NCBI GenBank assembly: GCA_031396205.1
Contig: JANNKH010000015.1
Span: 1-64,000 of the forward strand
Length of the DNA stretch: 64,000 nucleotides
Reading direction: 5' to 3'
DNA from: CAISIP01 sp031396205
GTDB lineage: Bacteria; Pseudomonadota; Gammaproteobacteria; Burkholderiales; Burkholderiaceae_C
Part shown: positions 17,908 through 26,826 of the stretch, one piece after another
Layout: the number at the start of each line of letters is the position of its first letter
Position numbering within the stretch: position 1 is the stretch's first letter
Program-made: the position numbers and the translations under genes
Notes under the pieces: generated by a model
Told to the model about the DNA's origin: nothing
Database searches by the model: none
Seen by the model: only the letters and a program-made list of their open reading frames with translations

Positions 17908-19179
17908 ATGAACGACACCGTGTTGGAGAAGAAGTCCACAACTGATATCGACGCCATTCGGATCAACGGCGAACGCCTGTGGGATTCGCTGATGGAGTTG
18001 GCACAAATCGGCGCCACACCCAAGGGCGGCGTGTGCCGGCTGACACTGACCGACCTGGACAAGCAGGGCCGCGACCTGGTGCTGTCGTGGGCGCGCGCGG
18101 CCGGCATGACGGTGACGATCGACAAGATCGGCAACGGATTCATGCGCCGCGCGGGGCGCAACAACCACCTGCCACCGATCGTGACCGGCAGCCATATCGA
18201 TACCCAGCCCACCGGCGGCAAGTTCGACGGCAACTATGGTGTGCTGGCAGGCATCGAAGTGGTGCGCACCCTGAACGACCACGGCATCGAAACCGAGGCA
18301 CCGATCGAAGTCGCCTTCTGGACCAATGAGGAAGGCTCGCGCTTCGTGCCGGTGATGATGGGTTCGGGCGTGTTTGCCAAGGCCTTTACGCTGGAGCATG
18401 CCTATGCCGCCAAGGACACCGCGGGCAAGTCGGTCAAGGAGGAACTGGAACGGATCGGGTACATTGGTACCGAGGAACCCGGGCAGCACCCGATCGGCGC
18501 GTATTTCGAGACCCATATCGAGCAGGGCCCGGTGCTGGAGGACAACAACATCACCATTGGTGTGGTGCAAGGTGTGCTGGGCATCCGCTGGTTCGACTGC
18601 ACGGTAACCGGGATGGAGGCGCACGCCGGTCCGACGCCCATGGCGTTGCGCAAGGACGCGTTGCAGGTGGCCACCCATCTGATGCAGGAAATCGTCGCGG
18701 CCGCGCTGCGCCACAAGCCGCACGGCCGTGGCACGGTGGGCATGGTGCATGTGCATCCGAACAGCCGCAACGTGATTCCGGGCCGGGTCACGTTCTCCAT
18801 CGATCTGCGCAATGCAACCGATGCCCTGGTCGACACCATGGCCGCCCAGGTCAAGGCATTCGCCGCCAAGCTGAGCGGCGACAGCGGGCTACCGATCGAG
18901 ATCAAGCAGGTGTCAGGCTACCCTGCACAGGTCTTTCACAAGGATTGCGTCGACGCGGTGGGACGTGCTGCTGGCAAGCTCGGTTACTCGAACATGCCCA
19001 CGGTTTCTGGCGCCGGCCACGATGCGGTCTATATGGCGCAACTGGCGCCGGCGGGCATGATCTTCATTCCCTGCAAGGACGGCATCAGCCACAACGAGAT
19101 CGAAGATGCCAAGCCCGAGCACATCACCGCCGGCTGCAATGTGCTGCTGCATGCGATGCTGGAGCGCGCTGGCACATAG
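17908..19179 (+). CDS. Beta-ureidopropionase / N-carbamoyl amino acid amidohydrolase (Zn-dependent)
   Basis: M20/M28-type metallohydrolase of the hydantoinase/carbamoylase family, 423 residues. Metal ligands are visible in VTGSHIDTQPTGGKFDGNYG (read as His and Asp sites), FWTNEEGSRF, and the later HIEQGPVLE and SGAGHDAVYM blocks. In this context it is the final step of reductive pyrimidine breakdown, releasing beta-alanine or beta-aminoisobutyrate, CO2 and ammonia. A GAGGATA ribosome-binding site precedes ATG 17908. The 110-bp gap from hydA shows no terminator. Confidence 0.92.
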   Translation: MNDTVLEKKSTTDIDAIRINGERLWDSLMELAQIGATPKGGVCRLTLTDLDKQGRDLVLSWARAAGMTVTIDKIGNGFMRRAGRNNHLPPIVTGSHIDTQPTGGKFDGNYGVLAGIEVVRTLNDHGIETEAPIEVAFWTNEEGSRFVPVMMGSGVFAKAFTLEHAYAAKDTAGKSVKEELERIGYIGTEEPGQHPIGAYFETHIEQGPVLEDNNITIGVVQGVLGIRWFDCTVTGMEAHAGPTPMALRKDALQVATHLMQEIVAAALRHKPHGRGTVGMVHVHPNSRNVIPGRVTFSIDLRNATDALVDTMAAQVKAFAAKLSGDSGLPIEIKQVSGYPAQVFHKDCVDAVGRAAGKLGYSNMPTVSGAGHDAVYMAQLAPAGMIFIPCKDGISHNEIEDAKPEHITAGCNVLLHAMLERAGT

Positions 19180-19287
19180 CTTGCGTTTATCCCGTTGAAC
19201 CCTGTAACCCTGGGCGCAGGCGTTGCAATTACCCGCAACACGCCGGCGCTGTTCCAACCCTGTTGAACCACTCGAAAGACCCACACC

Positions 19288-20286
19288 ATGATGTATCCGA
19301 TCCACCGCCGCCACATCGTTGTACTTGCCGCTGCGCTCGCCACCCTGACACCCGGCCTGGCCATGGCCCAGACCAAACTCAAGGTCGCCGCCATCTACAC
19401 CGTGCCCTTCGAACAGCAATGGGTCAGCCGCCTGCACAAGGCGCTCAAGGCGGCCGAGGCACGTGGCGAGATCGAATACAAGGCCAGCGAAAACGTGTCC
19501 AACGCCGACTATGAGCGCGTCATGCGCGAGTACGCCACCGGCGGCAACACGCTGATCGTCGGGGAGGCCTTTGCAGTCGAGGCCGCGGCTCGCAAAGTGG
19601 CCAAGGACTTTCCCAAGGTGTCATTCCTGCTGGGCTCGTCCGGCAAGCCGCAGGCACCCAATTTCAGCGTGTTCGACAACTACATCCAGGAGCCGGCCTA
19701 CCTGTCGGGCATGATCGCCGGCGGCATGACCAAGAGCAACAAGATCGGCATGGTCGGCGGCTTCCCGATCCCAGAGGTCAACCGCCTGATGAACGCTTTC
19801 ATGATGGGCGCCAAGGAGGTCAATCCCAAGGTCGAGTTCAGCGTCAGCTTCATCAACAGCTGGTTCGACCCGCCCAAGGCCAAGGAGGCCGCATTCGCGA
19901 TGATCGACAAGGGCGCCGACATCATGTATGCCGAGCGATTTGGCGTCAGCGACGCCGCCAAGGAAAAGGGCAAGCTGGCGATCGGCAACGTGATCGACAC
20001 CCAACCGCAGTACCCGGACACCGTGGTGGCGTCGGCGCTGTGGAACATGGAGCCCAGCATCGACCGCGCGATCATGCTGGCCAAGGAAGGCAAGTTCAAG
20101 CCCGAGGATTACGGCCCGTATTCGATGATGAAGCACAAGGGCTCCGAACTCGCGCCGCTGGGCACTTTCGAGAAGAAGATTCCCGCTGAGCTTGTCGCCA
20201 AGGTCCGGGCCAAGGAGAAAGCCATCCTGGACGGAAAATTCACGGTCAAGGTGGACGACGGGCAGCCCAAGTCGACCGCCAAATAG
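19288..20286 (+). CDS. BMP-family ABC transporter substrate-binding protein
   Basis: Periplasmic receptor of the basic-membrane-protein/purine-nucleoside family, 332 residues, with a signal peptide ending near AMA-QTK (residues 1-27). Family features include the LIVGEAFAVEAAARKVAKDFP block and IGMVGGFPIPEVNRLMNAF. BMP receptors typically bind nucleosides or related bases. Its place after the catabolic enzymes and before the matching ATPase and two permeases suggests a pyrimidine base, nucleoside or ureide ligand. A terminator lies immediately downstream, which should keep this transcript more abundant than the rest of the transporter. Confidence 0.9.
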   Translation: MMYPIHRRHIVVLAAALATLTPGLAMAQTKLKVAAIYTVPFEQQWVSRLHKALKAAEARGEIEYKASENVSNADYERVMREYATGGNTLIVGEAFAVEAAARKVAKDFPKVSFLLGSSGKPQAPNFSVFDNYIQEPAYLSGMIAGGMTKSNKIGMVGGFPIPEVNRLMNAFMMGAKEVNPKVEFSVSFINSWFDPPKAKEAAFAMIDKGADIMYAERFGVSDAAKEKGKLAIGNVIDTQPQYPDTVVASALWNMEPSIDRAIMLAKEGKFKPEDYGPYSMMKHKGSELAPLGTFEKKIPAELVAKVRAKEKAILDGKFTVKVDDGQPKSTAK

Positions 20287-20304
20287 GACAGAGGCACATT
20301 CAGG

Positions 20305-20333
20305 GACACCCTTATCGCGGGTGTCTTTTTTTT
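20305..20333 (+). terminator. Rho-independent terminator inside the transporter operon
   Basis: A 7-bp GC-rich stem (GACACCC / GGGTGTC) with a 7-nt loop is followed by eight T residues. It ends five bases before the ATG of the downstream ATPase gene, so it sits between receptor and ATPase in the same operon. Confidence 0.88.
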
Positions 20334-20338
20334 GCCGC

Positions 20339-21886
20339 ATGACCGAACCCGTCCTTGAGCTGACGAACATCACCAAGCGTTTCGGACCGCTGGTGGCGAA
20401 CGATGCCATTTCGCTGCAGTTGCATGCGGGCGAAGTGCTGGCATTGCTGGGTGAGAACGGCGCCGGCAAGTCGACCTTGGTATCGATCCTGTTCGGGCAT
20501 TATGTGGCCGATGCGGGCCGGATCACGGCGTTCGGCAAGCCGCTGCCACCGGGTGATCCCAGGGCCGCGCTGGATGCGGGCATCGGTATGGTGCACCAGC
20601 ATTTCACGTTGGCCGACAACCTCAGTGTGCTGGACAACATCGCGATGGGATCCGAACCTCTGTGGCAGCCGTTCGCGCGCCGACGTGCGGCGCGCCAGCA
20701 GCTCGATGCGGTGGCGCGGCGTTTCGGCCTGGTGGTCAATCCCGACGCACGGGTGGGAAGCCTGACGGTTGGCGAGCGCCAGCGGGTCGAGATCCTCAAG
20801 GCCCTGTACCGCGGCGCGCGCATCCTGATCCTTGACGAACCCACCGCGGTGCTGACCCCCGGCGAGAGCGAAGCGCTGTTCGCCGTTCTGGCGCAGATGG
20901 TGGAACAGGGACTGGCCGTCATCTTCATCAGCCACAAATTGGGCGAGGTGCTGCGGGTATCGAACCGGATCGCGGTGTTGCGCGCCGGCAAGCTGGTTGC
21001 CCAGGCGCAGGCTGCTTCGACCTCTCAGGAACAATTGGCGCAATGGATGGTGGGTCATGCGGTCGAACCGCCACGCGCGCACCCGGCCCGGTCGGTTGGC
21101 ACTGTCATCTGCGCACTCCAGGCAGTATCCGTCGGTGTAGGCCGCGAGCGGCTTGAACGGGTGTCGATGGACCTGCGTGCGGGAGAGATCGTCGCTGTGG
21201 CAGGTGTCTCGGGCAATGGACAGACCGCACTGGCCCAATTGTTGTGCGGCACCCGCGTTCCGGAGAGCGGCCACTTGCGCCTGCTCGACCAACCGATGCC
21301 AAGCCAACCGGCGCGGCTGGTGGCCCTGGGTGTGGCCCGGATTCCGGAGGACCGCCATTCGGTGGGTGTCGTCGGTGACCTGCCGGTCTGGGAGAACGCC
21401 GTGTCCGAGCGCCTGCGCAGCAGCGCGTTCTCGCGCTGGTCCTGGGTGCGGCGGCGCAGGGCACGCGAACATGCCGAACGCGTGATCGCGGCATTCGATG
21501 TACGCGGCGCCGGCGCTGCGAGCCCGGCACGCGCCCTGTCGGGCGGCAATATGCAAAAGCTGATCCTGGGCCGCGCCTTGCTGCATCCCGACAGCAACGA
21601 CCAACGCACGATCACGCCATGCCTGATCGTGGCGCACCAGCCCAGCTGGGGCCTGGACATCGGCGCGGTGGCGTATGTTCAGCAGCAACTCATCGCCGCC
21701 CGCGATGCCGGCGCCGCGGTGCTGCTGATATCGGATGACCTGGACGAAGTGCTGGCCATGGGTGACCGCATCGCGGTGATGCACGCCGGGCATCTGAGCC
21801 CGGTACGCCCGGCGAGTGAATGGAGCCGCGAGACGATCGGCCTGGCAATGGCCGGTGCACAAGCCGAACCCAAGGTGGCTGCATGA
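20339..21886 (+). CDS. BMP-type ABC transporter ATP-binding protein (two ATPase domains)
   Basis: Energises the nucleoside-type importer. It has 515 residues with two ABC domains. The first has Walker A LLGENGAGKSTLV (about residues 35-47), a signature-like LTVGERQRVEILKAL, and Walker B ILILDEPTAVLTP. The second is degenerate, with GVSGNGQTALAQLL in the Walker A place and LSGGNMQKLILGRAL as signature, as usual for this family. ATG 20339 lies five bases after the T-run of the terminator, and no Shine-Dalgarno sequence is visible between them. The stop overlaps the next permease start (ATGA). Confidence 0.92.
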   Translation: MTEPVLELTNITKRFGPLVANDAISLQLHAGEVLALLGENGAGKSTLVSILFGHYVADAGRITAFGKPLPPGDPRAALDAGIGMVHQHFTLADNLSVLDNIAMGSEPLWQPFARRRAARQQLDAVARRFGLVVNPDARVGSLTVGERQRVEILKALYRGARILILDEPTAVLTPGESEALFAVLAQMVEQGLAVIFISHKLGEVLRVSNRIAVLRAGKLVAQAQAASTSQEQLAQWMVGHAVEPPRAHPARSVGTVICALQAVSVGVGRERLERVSMDLRAGEIVAVAGVSGNGQTALAQLLCGTRVPESGHLRLLDQPMPSQPARLVALGVARIPEDRHSVGVVGDLPVWENAVSERLRSSAFSRWSWVRRRRAREHAERVIAAFDVRGAGAASPARALSGGNMQKLILGRALLHPDSNDQRTITPCLIVAHQPSWGLDIGAVAYVQQQLIAARDAGAAVLLISDDLDEVLAMGDRIAVMHAGHLSPVRPASEWSRETIGLAMAGAQAEPKVAA

Positions 21887-22944
21887 GGCTGGAAAAACGC
21901 GCCACCCGTTCGACCACCGCGCTTGTGCTGGCGCCCGTGGGCGCGGTGCTTTTCACCTTGCTGGTCAGTTCGGTCCTGGTGCTCTGGGCCGGCGCCGCAG
22001 TCACCGAAACCTATGGCCTGCTGCTCAAGGGCGGCTTTGGCTCGGTGTTTGCGCTCAGCGAAACACTGACCCGCGCGGTACCGCTGATCCTGACCGGGCT
22101 GGCGGTCACGGTCGCGTTCAAGGCGCGGCTGTTCAACATCGGCGCGGAGGGGCAACTCTACGTCGGTGCACTGGCGGCGGTGGCTGTGGGAGGACTGCAC
22201 GGCGGCACCGGATTCGACCTGCCGCCAGCGCTGCTGTTCGTGGGCATGCTGCTGGCCAGCGCGCTGGCGGGCGCCCTGTTGCTGCTCGGGCCCGCGCTGC
22301 TCAAGGCCCGCATGGGAGTAGACGAAGTCGTCACAACCTTGCTGCTGAACTTCATCGTGCTGTTGTTCGTCTCGATGATGCTCGACGGCCCGATGAAGGA
22401 CCCGACCGCCATGGGCTGGCCTCAAAGCGTGGCGCTGATGGGCGAGCTCGAGCTGTCCAAACTGATAGAGCAGACGCGCGTGCACAGCGGACTGATCGGC
22501 GCCTGCGTCGCGGCGCTGCTGGTATGGGCATTGATACGGTATACGGTAATCGGCTTTGACATCCGCGCCGTCGGCGCTAACGCCCGCGCAGCCGCGTTTG
22601 CCGGTGTACCGGTGACACGCACAGTGGTGCTGGTGGCGATGCTCTCGGGTGCGCTGGCCGGCTTGGCCGGAGCGATCGAGGTAGCTGGCCGCACCAGCTA
22701 CGTGACGCTGGACATGTCGCCCGGATATGGTTACACCGGGATCGTGATCGCGATGCTGGCGGCGTTGCATCCGCTGGCCGTTGTTGCTGCCAGTGTGTTC
22801 GTCGCCGGCATGCTGGTGGGAGCCGACAGCATGAGCCGGGCCGTCGGGGTGCCAACTTTTATCGCTGACGTCATCGTCGCTGCCTCGCTGATTGCGGTGC
22901 TGGTTGCCACGCTGATGACGCAATACCGGGTGCGCTGGAAATGA
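21883..22944 (+). CDS. BMP-type ABC transporter permease 1
   Basis: Inner-membrane permease of the branched-chain/nucleoside class, 353 residues from ATG 21883, which overlaps the ATPase stop by four bases. It has about 8-10 hydrophobic segments. The family block FNIGAEGQLYVGALAAV (about residues 85-101) and the cytoplasmic loop GFDIRAVGANARAAAFAGVP that contacts the ATPase are clear. It pairs with permease 2 to form the channel. Confidence 0.92.
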   Translation: MRLEKRATRSTTALVLAPVGAVLFTLLVSSVLVLWAGAAVTETYGLLLKGGFGSVFALSETLTRAVPLILTGLAVTVAFKARLFNIGAEGQLYVGALAAVAVGGLHGGTGFDLPPALLFVGMLLASALAGALLLLGPALLKARMGVDEVVTTLLLNFIVLLFVSMMLDGPMKDPTAMGWPQSVALMGELELSKLIEQTRVHSGLIGACVAALLVWALIRYTVIGFDIRAVGANARAAAFAGVPVTRTVVLVAMLSGALAGLAGAIEVAGRTSYVTLDMSPGYGYTGIVIAMLAALHPLAVVAASVFVAGMLVGADSMSRAVGVPTFIADVIVAASLIAVLVATLMTQYRVRWK

Positions 22945-23011
22945 GCAATAGGTCCAGGTCCACGTGCAAAGCCAGAGAAATGGCGATGGCGATGATCAGG
23001 GCGGCGCTGCC

Positions 23012-23935
23012 ATGAGTGAGGTGCTCGACATGCTGGCGCAGCCCGCTTTCTGGGTCGCGGTGCTGCGCATCGCGACGCCGCTGATCCTGGGCACGCTGGG
23101 CGTCCTGTTGTGCGAACGCGCCGGGGTGCTGAACCTGGGCATCGAAGGAATCATGGTCGCGGGCGCGTTTACCGGCTGGCTGGCCGTCTACGGTGGCGCG
23201 CCTCTGTGGGTCGGCGTGGCGGTGGCGGCCGGGACCGGCGCGGTGATCGGCCTGCTGCATGCGTTTCTGACCGTCACGCTGGCGCTGTCGCAGCATGTCT
23301 CGGGCCTGGGCATCACACTATTGGCTACGGCATTGAGCTATTACGGCTATCGGGTCAGCTTTCCCAAGGTATCGACGCCGCCGACGGTGGCGCCATTTGC
23401 CGAGATGGACTGGATCGGCATACCGGTGCTGGCGCAACAGACACCGCTGACGCTGCTCGCGCTGCTGCTGGTTCCGCTGCTGGGCTACCTGCTGTACCGC
23501 ACGCCGCTAGGCCTGGCCGTGCGCATGGTCGGTGAGAACCCGCAGGCGGCCGAAGGCCAGGGCGTCTCGGTGGCGGCGGTGCGCACCGGTGCCATCGTTG
23601 CCGGCTCCGCACTGATGGGAATCGCCGGCTCGTTCCTTACCCTGTCGGCCTTCAACGCGTTCTTCTTCAACATGGTCAACGGCCGTGGCTGGATCTGCGT
23701 GGCGCTGGTGGTGTTCGCCTCCTGGCGACCGGGCAAGGCCTTGCTGGGTGCGCTGCTATTCGCGTTCTTCGACGCGCTGCAGCTGCGCCTGCAGCAATCG
23801 GGCGACGCCACCCTGCCCTACCAGATGTACCTGATGCTGCCCTATGTGTTGTCGATCGTGGCGCTGGTGCTGGTTGCGCGCAAGGCCAGTTATCCGCAGG
23901 CGCTGATGAAACCGTATCGCAAGGGGGAACGCTGA
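23012..23935 (+). CDS. BMP-type ABC transporter permease 2
   Basis: Second inner-membrane permease, 307 residues from ATG 23012 (MSEVLDMLAQPAFW). It carries the hallmark LNLGIEGIMVAGAFTGW and the loop LAVRMVGENPQAAEGQGVSV. The open frame runs 16 codons further upstream, but that part is Asp/Gly/Gln-rich and hydrophilic, so the internal ATG is preferred. It completes the receptor-ATPase-permease-permease set. A gap of about 127 bp without obvious features separates it from the next ABC system. Confidence 0.91.
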   Translation: MSEVLDMLAQPAFWVAVLRIATPLILGTLGVLLCERAGVLNLGIEGIMVAGAFTGWLAVYGGAPLWVGVAVAAGTGAVIGLLHAFLTVTLALSQHVSGLGITLLATALSYYGYRVSFPKVSTPPTVAPFAEMDWIGIPVLAQQTPLTLLALLLVPLLGYLLYRTPLGLAVRMVGENPQAAEGQGVSVAAVRTGAIVAGSALMGIAGSFLTLSAFNAFFFNMVNGRGWICVALVVFASWRPGKALLGALLFAFFDALQLRLQQSGDATLPYQMYLMLPYVLSIVALVLVARKASYPQALMKPYRKGER

Positions 23936-24062
23936 AATGCCCTTTGCACTGCATACCGACCCGCATAACATTGGGCCTTTGCAAGCCACAGCTTTGCCAC
24001 TGGCGACGCGGGACATCGGCCTGCGCCGGCAGGCGACTGACAGGAATGACTGAGAGACCCTG

Positions 24063-24866
24063 ATGACCGTGGCCCCCCCCGTTTCCGACAACACGACGCT
24101 GGCCGTCGACGTACGCAACGCGTCGCTGATCTATAACCCGCAGCAGGCCCCGGTCCATGCGCTGAGTGATGTCGACCTGACCATCGCACCGGGTGAGTTC
24201 GTCTCGCTGATCGGTCCATCGGGCTGCGGCAAGACAACGCTGTTGCGGGTGATCGCCGACCTGGAGCACATCACATCGGGCACCGTGCTGGTCAACGGCG
24301 TTTCGCCCCACGACGCACGCCTGGCTCGGGCCTATGGCTATGTATTCCAGGCGCCGGGCCTGTTTCCGTGGCGCACCGTGCTGGGCAATGTCAAGCTGCC
24401 ACTGCAGATCCATGGCCGCAGCGCCGCCGAATGCGACACCATTGCCCGTGATCAGCTGGCGCGGGTCGGCCTGACCGGATTCGAATCCAAGTACCCCTGG
24501 CAGCTCTCGGGTGGGATGCAGCAGCGGGTATCGATTGCGCGCGCCCTGTCCTTCGAGCCGCGCATCCTGATGATGGACGAACCCTTCGGCGCGCTGGACG
24601 AGATCACCCGCGACCGGTTGAACGAGCAGCTGCAGCAGTTGTGGCAGCGCGAGCGGCGTACGGTGGTGTTCGTGACCCATTCCATCGCCGAGGCGGTCTA
24701 CCTGTCGAGTCGCATCGTCATCATGTCGCCGCGACCGGGGCGCATCGTCAAGGTGATCAAATCCCCATTGCCGGACGAACGCACGCTGGACATGCGCGAC
24801 TCCGCGGCATTCGTCAACGTGGCCCATGAAGTACGGGAGGCCCTGGCCCATGGCCACGACGAATAG
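24063..24866 (+). CDS. Nitrate/sulfonate/pyrimidine-precursor-type ABC ATPase
   Basis: ATP-binding subunit of the TauB/SsuB/ThiZ class, 267 residues. Walker A is SLIGPSGCGKTTLL, the Q-loop YGYVFQAPGLFPWRTV, the signature QLSGGMQQRVSIARAL, Walker B ILMMDEPFGALD, and the H-loop FVTHSIAEAVYL. Codons 4-6 contain a run of eight C residues (24073-24080), a spot prone to slippage. It heads a second importer set that ends with a NMT1/THI5-type receptor. Its end overlaps the next permease start. Confidence 0.9.
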   Translation: MTVAPPVSDNTTLAVDVRNASLIYNPQQAPVHALSDVDLTIAPGEFVSLIGPSGCGKTTLLRVIADLEHITSGTVLVNGVSPHDARLARAYGYVFQAPGLFPWRTVLGNVKLPLQIHGRSAAECDTIARDQLARVGLTGFESKYPWQLSGGMQQRVSIARALSFEPRILMMDEPFGALDEITRDRLNEQLQQLWQRERRTVVFVTHSIAEAVYLSSRIVIMSPRPGRIVKVIKSPLPDERTLDMRDSAAFVNVAHEVREALAHGHDE

Positions 24867-25749
24867 CCGCAACGGCGCGAGCGCTAGGCTGTTCAGCCAG
24901 GGGGTTCCGATCGCCGTGGTGCTGGTGCTGGTAGTGCTGTGCTGGTACGGCCTGGCGGTAGGTCTGAACGCCCAGGGCGCGATCGAACGCGACCTTGCCG
25001 ATGTGCCATGGAACTGGCGCCAACTCGTAGCCACCGCCTGGGCCATGGAGCGCCCGGTGCTGCCAGCGCCGCACCAAGTCGCGTTGGACCTGTGGTCGAG
25101 CATGACCGGCTGGCCGCTGACCTCGCCGCGCAACCTGCTGTTTCACACGGCGGTCACGGCCCAGTCGACCCTGGTCGGCTTCGTACTGGGAACCCTGCTC
25201 GGCCTGCTGCTGTCGATCGCCATCGTGCACTCGCGCACGCTGGACCGCGCATTGCTGCCCTGGATCGTCGCTTCACAGTCGGTGCCCGTGTTGGCCATCG
25301 CGCCCATCGTACTGGTGATCCTGGGCTCCATCGGCCTGAGCGGGGTGGCTCCCAAGGCGGTGATCGCGATGTACCTGTGTTTCTTCCCGGTCACGGTGGC
25401 GATGGTGCAGGGCCTGCGTTCGCCCCAAGTGATCGAGACCGAGATGCTGCACACCTATGCAGCAACACCCTGGCAGGCCTTGTGGATGCTGCGCCTGCCG
25501 GCGTCGCTGCCGTTCCTGTTCCCGGCGCTGCGGGTTGGCGTTGCAGCGGGCCTGGTCGGTGCCATGGTCGCCGAATTGCCAACCGGCGCGCAGGCAGGCC
25601 TCGGTGCGCGGCTGCTCACCGGTTCCTATTACGGCCAAACCATCCAGATATGGTCGGCACTGGTGATGTCGGCGCTGTTGGGCCTGGTTTTGACGGCCGC
25701 GATGGCAGGTCTGGAGCACCTGGTATTGCGCCGCAGGAGGCAGCTATGA
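24850..25749 (+). CDS. ABC transporter permease (TauC/SsuC-like), first
   Basis: Inner-membrane permease with about six hydrophobic segments and the EAA-type loop TEMLHTYAATPWQALWMLRLPAS that docks the ATPase (read in two parts). ATG 24850 (MATTNSRNG), inside the end of the ATPase gene, gives 299 residues; an upstream start at 24826 is possible but less likely. The stop overlaps the second permease (ATGA). Two different permeases in one system suggest a heterodimeric channel, as in pyrimidine or thiamine-precursor importers. Confidence 0.88.
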   Translation: MATTNSRNGASARLFSQGVPIAVVLVLVVLCWYGLAVGLNAQGAIERDLADVPWNWRQLVATAWAMERPVLPAPHQVALDLWSSMTGWPLTSPRNLLFHTAVTAQSTLVGFVLGTLLGLLLSIAIVHSRTLDRALLPWIVASQSVPVLAIAPIVLVILGSIGLSGVAPKAVIAMYLCFFPVTVAMVQGLRSPQVIETEMLHTYAATPWQALWMLRLPASLPFLFPALRVGVAAGLVGAMVAELPTGAQAGLGARLLTGSYYGQTIQIWSALVMSALLGLVLTAAMAGLEHLVLRRRRQL

Positions 25750-26720
25750 ACAGCGTCATGACCAAGGCACGCAGCGGCAGGGCAACGACGGTGCTGGTGG
25801 CGGCATCGTTCATGCTGGCGTTGGCGCTGATGGTCTCTCCCTTGGCCTCACCCGAGGCGCCAGTTGGCGTGGAATTTTGGATCGCAACCGCGGCGCTGGC
25901 GCTGCTCGCCTGCATCGGAATTCGCCGCATCGCCGCGATCCGCGGCACCGGGAGCGGCTATTACGCCGGCATCACGGCAGCGGTGTTCGGCATCTGGGTA
26001 CTGTATTTCTGGCAATTGCTGGTGGTGGCGGCTGATGTTCCACGCGTGCTGCTGCCCTCGCCCGGGCTGATCGTCACGTCGCTGTGGGAGAACCTGGCCA
26101 CGCTGGGCGGCGATTTCGTGCAAACCGTGATCAAGGCCGTGCTGGTGGGCTGGGCGCTGGGTTGCGGCCTGGGTTTTGCCGTCGCGATCGCGATCGACCG
26201 GCTGCCCTTCCTGCAACGCGGCCTGCTGCCGATCGCGTCGCTGACCAGCGCCATACCGCTGGTCGGCGTGGCGCCAATCGCAGTGATGTGGTTCGGCTTC
26301 GAGTGGCCGTCCAAGGCGGCCGTGGTGGTGCTGATGACGTTTTTCCCGATGCTGGTCTCCACACTGGCCGGCCTGCAGGCGTCGCAGCGGCTCGAACGCG
26401 AACTGATGCACAGCTACGCCGCGGGTTATCTGCGTACGCTGTGGTCGCTGCGGCTGCCCTCGGCCGTGCCCTTCATGTTCGCAGCGCTCAAGGTCAATGC
26501 CAGCCTGGCGCTGATCGGCGCCATCGTCGCCGAATTCTTCGGCTCACCGACCGTCGGGCTGGGCTTTCGCATTTCGACCGAGGCGCTCAAGATGAACATG
26601 ACGCTGGTCTGGGCCGCGGTTGTCGTCGCAGCCGTCACCGGCTCGACCGCCTATGCCCTGCTCAGCCGGCTCGAGCGACGCGTCGCATTCTGGCACCCGT
26701 CCGTGCGGGGCCGAAAATGA
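25746..26720 (+). CDS. ABC transporter permease (TauC/SsuC-like), second
   Basis: A 324-residue permease from ATG 25746. It has an extra hydrophobic N-terminal region (two segments within residues 15-75), then the normal core with EAA loop RELMHSYAAGYLRTLWSLRLPSA (read in parts) and the GAIVAEFFGSPTVGLG end typical of the class. It is translationally coupled to the first permease by the four-base overlap, and the receptor gene follows after about 106 bp. Confidence 0.88.
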   Translation: MNSVMTKARSGRATTVLVAASFMLALALMVSPLASPEAPVGVEFWIATAALALLACIGIRRIAAIRGTGSGYYAGITAAVFGIWVLYFWQLLVVAADVPRVLLPSPGLIVTSLWENLATLGGDFVQTVIKAVLVGWALGCGLGFAVAIAIDRLPFLQRGLLPIASLTSAIPLVGVAPIAVMWFGFEWPSKAAVVVLMTFFPMLVSTLAGLQASQRLERELMHSYAAGYLRTLWSLRLPSAVPFMFAALKVNASLALIGAIVAEFFGSPTVGLGFRISTEALKMNMTLVWAAVVVAAVTGSTAYALLSRLERRVAFWHPSVRGRK

Positions 26721-26826
26721 TTCCGCGCCTGACGCCGGTGTTACTACCCATTGAAGTTTCCCCCACCGTGGTTTAGGCTTTTGCGCTCGCCACACATACC
26801 GTGTTTTCTCAACCCAAGGAGTGTTT

